Positions 22,147 through 33,125 of a stretch of DNA of 64,000 nt are shown here, one piece after another. The translations under genes and the position numbers were made by a program. The DNA is from Branchinecta lynchi (Eukaryota > Arthropoda > Branchiopoda > Anostraca > Branchinectidae), in the NCBI GenBank assembly GCA_023053575.1, contig JAKZAP010000001.1, forward strand, positions 21,284,533 through 21,348,532, written 5' to 3'. The notes beneath the pieces were generated by a model, which saw nothing but the letters and a program-made list of their open reading frames with translations, made no database searches and was not told the DNA's origin. Position 1 is the first letter of the stretch, and each line of letters begins with the position of its first letter.

Positions 22147-22484
22147 CTTGTTTGGTTCTTTACCATGTTTGCATGTAACACGATGATTCCAACACCCCAG
22201 TGGCAATCCTAGCAAAACTTTAGCGTGTGTTTTTAATAGATTTGATATCAGATGTATGGAAAAGTTTAAAAGAGGGCTAGTTTCAGCTAAGTGCATCCAC
22301 CAGTGCAAGAGCATTATAGAGTCGAGTGAGCATCAGTCTGTAACCGTTCATACTCTAAATTTGTCTGTAGCCTGCCGCAACCTGATTCTCGAATCAGGAA
22401 GTCTCATCTGCAGTGGTGTTAACACGGCAACAAGGGAAGCAAGTAGTAGTAGAATCTAGCAGATCCAGATACTAACAGTTTAAA

Positions 22485-22782
22485 GTCCACCCTTCTAACA
22501 ATAGTTACTAGTAGTTACTATTTCCGTTCCATCCTCACGAAAAGTTACTACGCTGACCGTTCCAACCTTGTCGGAATAGTAACTAATAGTTACTATTTGC
22601 TTACCATGCTCGGGACCATAGTAAGCGTAGTAACTACGCATCTCTGTAACGTGATTGGTCGGATTCGCCCCTGGCGTGAGATCCTGCTGGAAAATAGAAA
22701 AATCGTTCCAGCCTTGACGGCGAAAAGCCAGAATTCGTGACGTCATGCGTAGTAACTACGGTAAGTAGGACGGAACACGCTC
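22485..22782. mobile_element. PIF/Harbinger-like MITE, left end worn
   Basis: Third member of the family at 41742 and 54353. Its right end GGAACACGCTC is intact, but the left terminus has lost about 9 bp (begins near GTCCACCCTTC). Internal AGTTACTA palindromes and the CTGGAAAATAG..TTCCAGCCTTGACGG block are shared. Confidence 0.8.
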
Positions 22783-23290
22783 CTTGTCTCAGTGCGAAGG
22801 AAATTATGTTTTACTCACATATGAAACCTCTTGGACTTTGCTGAGTGATTTTGACACAGAAAGTGCCAACGGTAACAGATTCATCACTGTTGCATTCAAC
22901 TGGAATGTGCTTCTCTTTTCTGAAGCTGTAGTAGGCCCCACAGTTATCTTCCCCCTTCGGATCCATACTTGAGGAGCACTGATAGCATTTGATAGCAATC
23001 CCTGAGAAAGGAAAAAAGAAGATTATTTGGAAATATCAAACCATTCAAACCCAGGACATCCCTAGGAAACGCTGTGTAGACATGATACAAACCAAGCGGC
23101 GAAGTTCCAGTGTGATTCTAGTACATAGTAGCTCATATGGCGCTTGCAAGGGTACACTGTCAGAAGTCTCATAACAGATATCACAAGGATGCGCAGTTTC
23201 AACAGAACATACTTAGGATGTAATCTGTTGTGATTTTGAAAACATTTTGCATAACAAGCGTTGCCAGGAAAAGCCGAAAAAGTATATGCT
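22783..23290. other. No recognisable gene
   Basis: Short ORFs on both strands show no domain or splice support. No repeat family was assigned. Confidence 0.4.
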
Positions 23291-23299
23291 GACTTTTTT

Positions 23300-24743
23300 T
23301 GGCACTTGCCCTTCGTCCAAGTGCCATAAAGCGATCGCAATTTCTGTCAGTCCGTCGGTCGGTCCGGGTTTTGCTAGTTCGGGCACTTCCACATAAGCTA
23401 GGACGATGAGACTTTGCCGGCGTATCAGGGACCCGAAAAGATTAACTTAGAAACGGTCATTTCCCCGATCCAACCATCGTGGGAGTCCGGAACTTATACT
23501 TTTGAAAGGGTAATCGTATCTTAATGAAACTTGATATTTGGAAAGACCTTGTGTCTCAGACGACCCACTTCAAACCCGAACCGGACCTGGTGACTTTGGG
23601 GGAGAGGGGCTGGAGGGGGGGGGGGGAAGTCTTGGGAAACACTTAGAGTGGAGGGATCGGGATGAAATTTGGTGGGAGGGACAAGCACAATTCCTAGATA
23701 CACCATTAATATAACCGGACCGGATTCGGACACTGTGGGGTGAGTTGGGAGGGGGGGGGGGATTCTGGTGATCCAGCGAGTTCAGTACTTTCCAATATAC
23801 TAGGGTGATGAAACTCGGCAGGAATATGAGGGAATACGAACATCGGGGGGGGGGGAGTGGAGGGATGGGGAATCCCGAATCTAGTAGCATTTATAACTTT
23901 GAACGGGCGATCGGATCTGAATGAAACATAGCAAGAGGAAAGAGCTATTGTCTCAGATCTTCCATGTCAAGTCCGGATCGGATACGATACTTTGAAGGGG
24001 GGGGGGGGTTGGAACGGCGCACCGGAATTTTTGTGAAACATGAGCATTAGAGACGTTCTTGATATAACCAGATCATATATCGGGGCTCTTTCGGGAGATT
24101 TGGAGGGGGTTTCCCGGAAATTCCGGGGATCGCGAGTTAGGATACTTTCAGATGTGCTAAGGGCGATAAAATCTGACCAAATAGACTTACGGACCCGATA
24201 CAACGCCCTAGGAAAACTTCCGTTCCCGGATTAGACCATTTTTCGGGGAGATGAGGGAGGGGGAATCCGGAAGTTACTGACTTCCGTATGTTGCGAAAAA
24301 ATAGTCCAATTCAAGTGAAATTTACGGATGGACCGAATGGGATGCAAGTTGGACAGTACCAAGTTTATGCGGCCTAGATTTGTCATTTGGCGTCCGAACC
24401 GGATCCGACCAAAGTAGGCGGAGGATGAAGTGGGAATCAGAAATTTGAAGATACGCTCCGATTCGAGTTAAACTTAATGGACAGGAACAGGAGATGTTAG
24501 GGATGCGAAGTTTATGTGTCCGAGTCGTATTCGGCCACAGTGGGGGGGAGTAAGAGGGTCGCATAGGAGTTAAAACGAATGGAGTGATATGAATGAAACT
24601 TCGAAAGTAGAGAGGTCGTTGCCATCTTAGATGTCATATTTTATGGTCCGGACCGGATCCGAGCACTGTGGGGAGAGGTACCGGAATTTCAGAAAAAATT
24701 GTCAGATTTACTTTCTCTCACCACCTACTAGTAACAAGTGCCA
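23300..24743 (+). repeat. Family D repeat, 1.44-kb copy
   Basis: It begins with the hairpin TGGCACTTG/CAAGTGCCA (23300-23326) and ends near CAAGTGCCA at 24735-24743, so the outer ends are inverted relative to each other. The interior has the same blocks as 5823-7343 (GGACGATGA, CCGATCCAACCATC, AACGGGCGATCGGATC, G tracts). Noncoding; the class is unknown. Confidence 0.65.
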
Positions 24744-24751
24744 CATGTAGA

Positions 24752-24832
24752 TAAATATTCTTTGAGCCCAAGCTGACTTTGAAACATTTATTCAAACAAT
24801 GTTTACAACGTTGTAAACATTGTTTGAATAAA
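24752..24832. repeat. Inverted copy of LINE upstream sequence with 46-bp perfect palindrome
   Basis: 24752-24811 is the reverse complement of about 28071-28130, the segment directly before the LINE at 28.1 kb. 24787-24832 is a perfect palindrome centred on AACGTT (arms of 23 bp). It therefore looks like two copies of one end joined head to head. Confidence 0.85.
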
Positions 24833-24969
24833 AGTGCCATATGAGCTTGTAGCTCTTGTTTGTTTGTCGTCATGATATCGGAGAAGTCAGCAGACGGTTT
24901 TCGGCGTTTTTGTCTCTTCCTGGCAATGCTTGTTATGCATAAAATTTAATGCATAATGTTTTCAAACTG

Positions 24970-25022
24970 TTTTCAACTTTTGCGATGTCACAGGTATCCC
25001 TCCACGTTTTGGGATCCCAAAA
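24970..25022 (+). repeat. Family A tail fragment
   Basis: Only the last about 50 bp of the family (TTTTGCGATGTCACAGGTAT, CCCTCCACGTTTTGGGATCC). It directly precedes the decayed 3' end of the minus-strand LINE at 25040. Confidence 0.75.
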
Positions 25023-25133
25023 ACCGAGTGATCTGTAAAGGCAGAATATAATTTAGCAAGAGGTTTTCTATTGTATCTAACTCTTAGATCTACCTTGTAT
25101 CTACCTATTAGCAACAATTTTAGAATAACTTAA

Positions 25134-25532
25134 TTAGATTTTCTTCTTGCAACCAGCGACGGCGAGAGTCCGGAAGGATTTTAGTGTTCTACTAACATTA
25201 ATTCCCAGCCACCGAAAAGAGAAAACTGATGGGATAGAAAAAGATCCACAAATTAGAGCAGTCGTGATATTACTATTAAAAGAAAGATATTCACAGTTTG
25301 AAAGATTAAGAGAGAGTCCAATCGCGTGAAGTTTAGATGCTACTATTGAAACAGAGAAAGAAAGCCCTTTATTAGTCCTACTGATCGAAAGAATATCATC
25401 GTCATAAGCAAGATAAGAAATATTTAAAATATTTACTGAATTAAGAATCCAACTGGATTGGATAGACGAAAGGACAGATGATACTAAGTTTGAAAATAGG
25501 TGGGGAGAGGACAGCACCTTGCCGGACCCCAC
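25134..25532 (-). pseudogene. RT palm fragment, catalytic box changed
   Basis: It contains SYLAYDDDILSISRT where the sister copy at 7425-8861 has SYIAYADDILLISRS, so the second position of the YxDD box has become D. Downstream SNCEYLSFNS and FRWLGINV match the sister copy. Frameshifts separate it from the upstream motif B region (lost near 25490-25550). Confidence 0.8.
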
Positions 25533-25753
25533 GCCGCACTGGTAATTTTACTTTCTGAAACCCTCCTATCCGTTTTAGTCCGCAAAAAAGAATTTGAATA
25601 CCAATATCTAAGAAGAAAAATTACCAAAATGTTGATACCGTGACTAAAAAGGGAAAAAATAGCTTGCGAATGCGTGACTTTGTCAAAGGCTTCGGAGAGG
25701 TCCAACGCGCATAAATGTAACTCAAATCCCTTTTTAGTAGCCTCAGACGCCAC
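25484..25753 (-). pseudogene. RT palm motif A fragment
   Basis: EATKKGFELHLCALDLSEAF aligns with EATKKGLELHICALDLSKAF of the 7.4-kb copy. It carries the first catalytic aspartate region and the SHGIN..IFLLRYWY segment, then shifts frame before motif B. Confidence 0.8.
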
Positions 25754-25794
25754 AGTAAGAACATTAGCTAAAATTCGATGGGCCTGCTGGCAAC

Positions 25795-26274
25795 CTACCC
25801 CAGCTGAAAAACCAGTCTGATTTTCACCAAAATATGCCGACGAATTAACTGATGGGAGAAGAAGATACTCGAAAATTTTGCTGATATTGCAACAGATCGT
25901 AATTGGCCTATAAGATGCACACTAGGTCGGAATCTAGGCACAACCGAGGTACATAAACACATTTGAAACAGAAGTTGTATGTGTTGGACAAGAGCTGGAC
26001 AATCAACATTTAGGTGTTTTGCACTTATACCATCACAATCAGTACAACTAGGCTTAAGCTTCTTGATAGCTTGTGCCACCGAAGCTAAACTGACTGGAGG
26101 GATCTGGTTCTGGCGGAGTGATGTAGGAAGCGCAGAATTAAGAAGCTTCATAAAAGCAGCATGAACAAAATGGTTTATAGTGTTGAAAGTCTGGTCATAA
26201 TATTTGCACCAAGCAGCAGGACTAATTGGGCTACTCGTTGACAAAGAATCGCCGATTTCATCAGAATTTACCAC
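25795..26274 (-). pseudogene. RT N-terminal fragment
   Basis: It reads WCKYYDQTFNTINHFVHAAF and KKLKPSCTDCDGISAKHLN, parallel to AIKRLRSSSIDNDGISARHL in the better copy. The frame is lost after CLCTSVVP, where the copy lacks the GIVTSIIKKGK segment. Confidence 0.75.
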
Positions 26275-26713
26275 TTTTTTTCGAATCTAAATTACTTGAC
26301 GGGAATTTGCAAATTTTAGATTTTGCAGACCGTAAATACTTTTTATGCTCGAAATTAGTTTTCTGTTTAGGCTGAAATACTACACCGCTAGGTGGCCGTC
26401 CGCCAGAAACCCAAATATGTAGCCAAAATTTGGCTTTATTTTTCACTGATTTGTATGTCTCTGGGGAGAACCATACAATGCAAACCGGGATTTGAAGCAC
26501 ACTCACTGAAGTCATGACCCATTGAGTTTCAACATCTGTAGTATTAACTTTGTCAGACGAGTGTAAACTAAGAGTAACGTAATGAAGGCTTTCGAGGATT
26601 ACTGAAATTACCGAAATGGTAGAATAACATGGAATAGTTAAAATAATACCAGTAGGTGAGTGTTTATTTTGTGTTTTTTCTTCTTTTATTCCGAGCTGTA
26701 CAATTGTATACAT
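26261..26713 (-). pseudogene. LINE linker upstream of RT
   Basis: The C-terminal half (VKNKAKFWLHIWVSGGRP, then KKYLRSAKSKIC) matches the linker at 8939-9184. The N-terminal half extends further 5' than in the 7.3-kb copy but is not recognisable as an endonuclease. Confidence 0.65.
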
Positions 26714-27440
26714 TTCGATTTAGTGAGTTAGATTTCGATTCAGTAGTTAATCGAAACACGAAAGTTCACCTCAACCTGGTCTATCTTATCTCGTTTGTCT
26801 TTTAGTTCACTACTTACAAATAATTCGATGTCAACGGTGTATTTTCCCATCAAATAAAGTCTTTGGTTTTCGTACTGAGGCCTTGCCACATGGGTTCTAG
26901 TTTGTCTAGGACACACATAGAAGCCCTAGTTTTTTTTTTAATTTAATTCAAAATAGTTTCTGGTTAGTTTGCCAGAGTCTTTGTCAATGGCCTATTCCAT
27001 GCATCAAATGGCCTATTCCATCTGCGTAATATTTTGTTCATTTCCACTGAGCCTATTAAACCTGAAACACGGCCTTTTTTTCTTTTAAAGAATCTGCCTG
27101 TTTTCATCTGATATTCTCAGATGAGAGCAAATACCTGGAGTGAAATTTATCTCTTCTTGTTCTGGATATTGCCACCCCTTAACTGAATTGACCCCGAAAA
27201 GATAAAATTCATGTTACCATATATCTTACGTTACCTGTATACGGCCTTTGGGTTTTTCAATACAGATATATATACAGTTTGTCGTACTTTTAACTAAATT
27301 TGACGCATTTGTAAAATCTGCTTTGCATCAAATGGCTATATTTTGATATATTCTTAATTGCTTCGGAATTTTCTTGTCAACCCCCGAAAGCTTGTCTGAA
27401 TCAATGAGCCGGCAACCGCTGTTTCAGCGCCCACCCAGCC
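26714..27440. other. No recognisable gene
   Basis: AT-rich, with a short duplicated phrase (AATGGCCTATTCCAT twice near 26990-27020). No exon or element terminus was recognised. Confidence 0.45.
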
Positions 27441-27499
27441 CAGTGTGAACAGGCTTATCACTGCTGCCTCCACTCGATTTTTCTTCCTCAGTGGTTTAC

Positions 27500-27775
27500 T
27501 GCCTTACACCTTCTCTGTAGAGGTAACGACTTTTGATGTCCCGGGTAAGATCCACCTCCGCTCATTTGCGTCGGGAGTCGACTCGACTCAGCTTGGTTGT
27601 GTGACAGAGATAGGGAGACATCAGTTCTTGCTCTTATTTGTTCTTGGTTACACCTTCTCTGTAGAGGTAACCGCTTTTGATGGCCCAGGTAAGCTCCACC
27701 TCCGCTCGTTTGCGGCGGGAGTCAGACCTATTTAACTCGACTCAGCAAGTTTGTATGATAGAGATAGGTAGACAG
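27500..27775. repeat. Tandem duplication, unit about 150 bp
   Basis: Two copies begin TACACCTTCTCTGTAGAGGT (about 27505 and 27650), continue through TTTTGATG..CCGGGTAAG-like and CACCTCCGCTC blocks, and end in ACAGAGATAGG-like sequence. Right after the second copy is a hairpin with arms GGTAGATGG and CCATCTACC (about 27776-27824). Confidence 0.75.
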
Positions 27776-27998
27776 GTAGATGGCGCTGTTGCGCTAGCAT
27801 AGCTGCAAAGCCCATCTACCAAGTTTAGCTCAACAGTGCCCAATTTCGTCAATGGCGTCATCAGTCAAAGCAGTGGCTATCCTGACAGTTTTTTGTGCCA
27901 TCAATATGCGAATTAACTACAGGAAAGATACTTTATTTGACCTTTCATCACCCCTGTACACGGTGGCGCCATCTACTTTTTCGAGCTTGGTGTCAATG

Positions 27999-28072
27999 AC
28001 AGCCTGACGAGGATCCTTGCCAAGAAGGGCCGAAATATCGCTGATGAGAATCATAGCTGACGTATCCGTTGT
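27999..28072 (+). ncRNA. Hammerhead-ribozyme-like fold
   Basis: Core CTGACGA (28004-28010) matches the CUGANGA box. A stem II of seven pairs with one bulged A (28011-28018 with 28025-28031) carries a six-base loop. GAAA follows at 28032-28035. A stem III hairpin (28035-28065: AUAU/GUAU, GCU/AGC, AUGA/UCAU) then returns to an AUC cleavage-type triplet ending at 28066. Stem I can form five pairs (27999-28003 with 28068-28072) only if one C is bulged. All core bases are present, so function is possible but unproven. Relics with broken cores lie near 14080 and 42400. Confidence 0.45.
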
Positions 28073-28081
28073 AAACATTGT

Positions 28082-28555
28082 TTGAATAAATGTTTCGAAG
28101 TCAGCTTGGGCTCAAAGAATATTTATCTAAGACCTGTTACTTTCAACGTTCATTGTTGCCATCGTAACTTTCTCGTTTGCAACACTAGATCGCTGTGCAA
28201 TAAAACAGAAGATTTTGAAGCTGTTATTCGCCAGAACAACATTGCAATAGCAGCGGTTACTGAAACATGGAACCTCAATGAAAATACTGGTCGTGTGGCT
28301 AGATACTCTGTGTTCTTAAATACACGCTCTAATCGTGGTCTATCGAAACTTGGGGGCGGTGTTGGTCTGTTCATAAGAGAAGATATACCCTGTAAACTCC
28401 TTTCTGATCTCGCCAATCCGGAACATGAAGTAATCTGGGCGATGTGCAAGCCGACTTACGTGCCCCGTTTGTACTCCTGCATAATTGTGGCATCAGTACC
28501 CAGAACGTGCAAAGAATCGCCGAGACATTGTATCCTACTTGGAAAGGACTGTTGA
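28082..28555 (+). pseudogene. LINE apurinic-type endonuclease, N-part
   Basis: It reads FLVCNTRSLCNKTEDFEAVI then IAIAAVTETWN, the N-terminal (N, E) catalytic region of exonuclease-endonuclease-phosphatase domains used by LINEs to nick target DNA. SKLGGGVGLFIRED and EVIWAMCKP follow. A frameshift near 28500 moves the rest to the next frame. Confidence 0.8.
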
Positions 28556-28775
28556 TGTGCTTCGGATCCACTATAGTAATCCTGCTTTTATCATGGCTGG
28601 CGACTTAGCAAGTGGTTCACATGCCTACTCACGTCTCAGGCAAGCATTGTGGATCTCATTTTTACGAACTGAGAGGCCTACTACTGTAATCCTGTTTCTC
28701 TCGGACCAGTACCCAAGTCCGACCATTTTGCTATTCTGTGGAAAGCCCACAGTTCACTTCCCAAGCCTAAATTAA
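28485..28775 (+). pseudogene. LINE endonuclease, C-part
   Basis: It continues RRDIVSYLERTVDVLRIHYS then AFIMAGDLA, where the catalytic GDFN of active endonucleases has become GDLA. The expected SDH block is displaced by another shift (PKSDHFAILWK can be read in the neighbouring frame near 28715). Confidence 0.7.
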
Positions 28776-28827
28776 GCAACGTGGTTACCCGCCCTCTGAT
28801 GGACTCTGCCATTCGAGCCTATAGACA

Positions 28828-29588
28828 GTGGATAGGAATTATGATTTCCCAGAAGTTCACGGTGATTCAAGCATCCACGAAAAGACTAAAAGATTCAGTG
28901 ACATTCTGTACTCCAAATACATCGAAATCTTCCTCACCAAGTCAGTTATTATTAGTGACTTTGATAAACCACGGGTTACCCCTGCCATAAAGAAACTCAT
29001 CCGTGAGAGGTGCCGCCTACATTCTATCGGTGATGTAGTAAACGCAAAGAAACTAAGAAATTACACCGTCACTGTAATACGTAAGGCCAAACTTCAATCC
29101 GTTTATCAGTGTCACCTATGCGCGTCAGTAATCCAAAGAAATGGCATCAGTCTGTTCGAAAAATGTCGGGAAAATCCACTACTTCTAGTGTGAGAATATT
29201 GTACGATAGTGGCAAACTTCTCACTGCGACAGATGTGAACTCCTTCTTCACTGAAATCTGCACAACCCATCCCCCACCCACCGAATCCCAAAAAGCCGAT
29301 CTCTTGTCGGGCTGCTCAGAAGAAGAAGTTATCGAAGTCACTGAAGAAGACGTCTACAAAGAATTAACGAAATTAAGCCGAACAATGCATCTTATGTATT
29401 ATCCTTCGGAACTTCCTGTAAAACTTGTTTGTGAATGCGTCCCCTTCATTGCCAAGCCACTATCCGTGTTGATCAACCCGTGTTTCATGCTTGGTCCTTT
29501 CACAGATATTTGGAAAAAGGCGTATATCAGGGTTATTCCGAAATCAAGCCCCCCTAAAGCATGTGATGAATTGCGTCCATATCGATAA
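28828..29588 (+). pseudogene. LINE linker and RT fingers
   Basis: Two overlapping frames (28828-29193 and 29109-29588) carry DKPRVTPAIKKLIRERCRLH, KWHQSVRKMSGKS, VNSFFTEICTT and WKKAYIRVIPKSSPPKACDE ending in LRPYR. This is the standard order from endonuclease linker to the first RT blocks. One frameshift near 29150 separates them. Confidence 0.75.
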
Positions 29589-29620
29589 CCCCCTGCCTGG
29601 CTAAAGTTACGGAAGCATTT

Positions 29621-30285
29621 GTGCTCCGTCGATTGCTCAACCAAATCAGTTCTTCTATCGATAAGTACCAGTATGGTGGACTCCAGGATTGCAGCACTGC
29701 AATTTATTCAGTGCGTATGTACTATTGTGTACTTACATGGCTGGATAAAGGTAGTCGGTTCCTGGATCTAGGTGCAATAGACTTCCGAACAGCTTTTGAT
29801 TTATCAACCACCTGATTGCTGGCCAAAATTTGAAGATAATGGGTGCTAAAAAGCGCGTGCTATCTGTGATTATGGATTTCTTATCTAATAGGAAACAGCG
29901 TGTTTATGCCATGTTTGAGGGGGATTCTGACTCTGGTTGGACAGGTATAACATGTGGAGCTCCACAGGGCACAAAGTTGGCTGCCATTATATTTATAGCC
30001 GTGATCAACTACCTACTAGTCGAATTTGAGGATCATTACAAGTTTATAGACGATATCTCTTTTCTATTGAAATACCTAGTTGAAAACGGGATTGTTAAGA
30101 AAGAGTTCAGTTACGATTTCTTCGATGCGTTTATTGCCGAGTGCAATGTCTCTAAATTGATAATTAACACAAATAAGTCAAAGGTCTTACGCTTCAATCC
30201 GTTGAAGCGCACTTTCAGCCAACCGTATGTTCCGTTTCCTTTTTGTCGACTCAATAAAGATTTTGGGAGTTACTTGTTCCAGTGA
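29621..30285 (+). pseudogene. LINE reverse transcriptase palm
   Basis: 29621-29815 carries DKYQYGGLQDCST and GAIDFRTAFDLS (palm A). 29830-30285 carries KRVLSVIMDFLSNRKQRVYA, CGAPQGTKLAAIIF (motif B), KFIDDIS (catalytic YxDD-type box) and LIINTNKSKVLRFN. A stop or frameshift between the two frames disables it. Confidence 0.8.
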
Positions 30286-30586
30286 TTGTTCTTTCGCCTT
30301 GCACGTTGAAAATGTTGTTAAAAACGCAAATGCATGTCTGCAGTCTTTAAGTACAATGCGTAGATTTGGCAGTGATGTCCAGTGCCTTTTGCTAGCTTAT
30401 CTTACATACATCCGTCCAGTTTTGGAATATGCAAGCCCGCTATGGGGACCTGCAGCACTGCGTACTGTATACCTCATCCATGAACCTGAGTCGGTGCAAA
30501 AGCGGGCCGTGTTCATTATTATTGGCGATCGACAGCTGGAACACATCTCCCCACGTCGGCCCAAAGATACGAGCAGAATATCCTGA
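30227..30586 (+). pseudogene. LINE RT thumb/tail
   Basis: It reads DSIKILGVTCSSDCSFALHV, then VLEYASPLWGPAALR and VQKRAVFIII, the usual C-terminal blocks after the palm. It overlaps the palm frame, showing another frameshift near 30250. Confidence 0.75.
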
Positions 30587-30889
30587 GTTTGGGAAGTTTC
30601 TTCTCTCTAAACCCCAGCATCGAGAAATCTTACCACCCACTGCACCCCCCAACAACCGTACGCGTCACCAAAATAAACTGGTTCCAGTAGCTTCGCGAAC
30701 GAACCGCCACTCAAATTCGTGTGTACCCTTTTTTACGGATTTGCTAAATAAAGCAGAGTGATATTTTTCCCTTTTTTTTGTGTTAGTTTGTTATTTAGTA
30801 TAGTGAAGCAACGCAAATTAGCTGTCAGCTACGATGCTGTCTAAATAAACCTATCTCTCTCTTGATATCACTTTGTGTTTCATGTACAG

Positions 30890-31960
30890 AAACAATCGAA
30901 ACAGATGAATTGAGAGAACAAAGAACGTGATCTATATTAGTATGGCTCTCAGAATATGGACATGAGAGAACGGACGATTCTTATCCAATAGCTTAAAGTC
31001 AGAAAAAGACTCGAAAACCAGATCAGACTGATTGTTTGAATTCAATAAATCAGCATTAAATCCCCGGCGACAACAAATTCGTAGCAGAGAGATGATGCGG
31101 ATTCTGTCACTTTCTTCCAAACACTACAGGTCTTGGCAAACTTGTTCAGTGACTGAACCAATATATGATCACAAGGAAAGTACACATTAATAAGTACTAG
31201 AACGGCAATTCGCACGGCCAAGAGGTTTTCGTGACTATGGAACAGCACAGGCGTCGCGGATGAGAAGGAGCTACGTTTCAGAATACAGGCGAGGCCTCCG
31301 GAAGGTCTACCAAAAGTAGACCGCGCAGCACTCACAAATGTAACATGGTTCGCACTCAATTTTAACAAATTAGTGTTAGCTGAAGATAGAAGATGTTCTT
31401 GAACACAAACGATGTAGTAGTTGCTCGAAAGTTCGTCAGTGATGTGCTCTTTAGACGTGTTCCATCTTTATTGTACGAAATAACCAAGAACTTTTGCAAC
31501 ATAATTTTTTCAAACCGGCCCCAAAACGAGACTTGAGCACTGGACATAATAGACTATATAACCGCAGCAGTTTGCACATTTAGGGCTATTTGTACAGGGA
31601 GCATCTTTTGAAGAAGTGTGATTCTCGGCACAGCGTGCACGTTTTTCCACCTGATTTTAAATTCGCTTGAAACGTGATCAGGAGACCTGCACTTATAGCA
31701 ATCATTGGGGTACCCTTACGAAATCATAAACGCTGAAAATCTTGTAACCGATTTTTACCCCATTCTTCATAGTGTCATGTTTTGCAAACGAATCCGAAAA
31801 GTCTAACTTGATAGTTTGGGACGATCCGATTCGATTTGCGTCGGCGACTCCTGGGTGCATTTCGAATTTGGAGGCATTAAATGACTCCGGGATTCCTTTT
31901 ATTCCGAGGTAACGTTTCTGTAGAATCTTCGGGCCAGCACCCGAGAGAACAGACCAAATG
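30890..31960 (-). mobile_element. LINE fragment: ORF1 zinc knuckles and endonuclease
   Basis: In the minus sense, ORF1-like sequence (YLGIKGIPESFNASKFE, VKIGYKIFSVYDFV) leads into knuckles (CYKCRSPDH; CTLCRESHFFKRC) near 31570-31720. The endonuclease follows: VQEHLLSSANTN, GRPSGGLACIL, VLVLINVYFP and, across a frameshift near 31075, VAGDFNADLL. The RT is missing (3'-truncated or cut). It is a separate element from the RT piece at 32390. Confidence 0.7.
31042..31368 (-). pseudogene. LINE endonuclease fragment
   Basis: Core of the endonuclease domain: LSANHVTFVSAARSTFGRPS, ENLLAVRIAVLVLINVYFP and YEFVVAGD. The GDFN box is completed only in the next frame (FNADLLNSNNQSD at 30932-31120). Confidence 0.72.
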
Positions 31961-31965
31961 TCAAA

Positions 31966-32197
31966 TGTCTAGCACCGTGCCTGAGTGCTAGACCTTTGAG
32001 CACTGTACCTTGTAATTCATGCATGGTGCATGGATTTCAGCATACAGTGCACACATGAAAAAGCACAATTTCTATCGTTACCCACTACATACCGGCTTTG
32101 CATGAATTTCAAGGTACAGTGCTCAAACGTTGAGCACTCAGCCATGGTGCTAGACGTTTGAGCACCGTGACTTAAAAAGAGCTAGTGTACTAGACTG
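31966..32197. mobile_element. Short relative of the 701-bp foldback hAT
   Basis: It shares the inner arm blocks GCACCGTGCCTGAGTGCTAG, GGTGCATGGATTTCAGC and, at the right end, GCTAGTGTACTAGACTG with the element at 35049-35749. The central loop is deleted and the left terminus CAGTCTAGTACACTA is missing. The two arms still pair. Confidence 0.75.
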
Positions 32198-32389
32198 CAA
32201 CAGACTTCACAGACTCACAGAAATCAGAAGCTACCGATTTCTCAATATTCACAAACAGTCTATTACCTTAAATTGCAGCTTGGAGCAAAATAAGGATTTC
32301 TCCTGTAGATTTGCTCCATAGTTGACTCCGGTTGGCAGGTCCGTGTTAACGATTTGACTTGTGGTCAACTTCAAACATTGACAATTGCA

Positions 32390-33125
32390 TCAACAGCATC
32401 CCAGTTCAACTTCCACTCGATGTCAGCCCACTCCTCATCAACGGATTTTTGAACGATTCAACTGTTTGGCAGTTTACTGTTTTTTCGGAGAGGGCATTTC
32501 AAAGGGGTATGGCTCTGGTAGAGAAGAACTGATGGCGTATTCTAGTTGAAGCTTGGGGTTTTTGGATTCTTCTACTGTGTCCTCTGGTTTTAGTGGCTGG
32601 ATTTGGTGAGAAGACATTGGAAGACTGGCTGGATTGGGATCTTGTATGCCTGGATGACATCTCCTCTTTTTCGTCTGTATGTTAAAGTTGGGAGGTTCAA
32701 CCTCTGCAATCGCACGTCATATGGGAGATCTTTCAAGCCTTGGACCATTTTTGAGGCTCGCTTCTGCACACACTCAAGAAGGAATTTATCCTTTTTGAAA
32801 GCAGGACTTGCCACAACCATGCCGAACTCAACCCTTGGCCTGACCATAGATTTGTACAGCTTAGATATGACAAAGGGGCTACGGCTTGTGAATGTCCTGC
32901 GGATAGTTCCCAGGGCCTGGTTTGCACGAGATGCAGAGTGCTTTGCATGCAGATCGAATTTCATCTTGTTGTTGATGATGACACCAAGGTCCCTCTCATG
33001 TGTGACCGACTCCAGGTTTCGTCTAAGACCATTTTTATCGACCATTGAATATTCGTTTTCTGGATTATCTCTAATAGACAGCGGAAATTTACACTGGCTC
33101 CTGACTGTGGTAATGGCAACTGCTC
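32390..33125 (-). pseudogene. LINE RT C-terminal fragment
   Basis: The minus frame 33045-32590 reads ESVTHERDLGVIINNKMKF, ANQALGTIRRTF, KSMVRPRVEFGMVV and CVQKRASKMVQGLKDLPYD, the classic RT-tail blocks of CR1/jockey-type LINEs. After a frameshift near 32600 the reading continues with TRGHSRRIQKP and VESFKNSLDEEW to about 32400. It is 5'-truncated and sits upstream of the LRPAP1 gene. Confidence 0.82.

Larger units (their letters stand above)
25040..26713 (-). mobile_element. Decayed LINE (family alpha)
   Basis: Same family and orientation as 7344-9212, broken into at least four frames. The linker (26261-26713, VKNKAKFWLHIWVSGGRP) is followed by an RT N-part (25795-26274, DGISAKHLNVDCPAL), RT palm A (25484-25753, CALDLSEAFDKVTH) and RT palm C (25134-25532). 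It lacks the endonuclease and a clear 3' tail. Confidence 0.82.
28071..30875 (+). mobile_element. Frame-broken LINE with endonuclease and RT
   Basis: A plus-strand non-LTR retrotransposon read in successive frames: endonuclease start (28082-28555), endonuclease end (28485-28775), linker (28828-29588), RT (29621-30285), RT tail (30227-30586). The 3' region ends at about 30875 with AATAAACC then TCTCTCTCT. CGAPQGTKL and FIDD boxes place it with CR1/L2-type elements by inference. It is a different lineage from family alpha. Confidence 0.85.

Noticed and set aside
22495..22746. Minus ORF (83 codons) also present at 54370-54621
   Set aside because: The shared reading comes from two copies of the same PIF-like MITE and includes the palindromic ends; no protein family.
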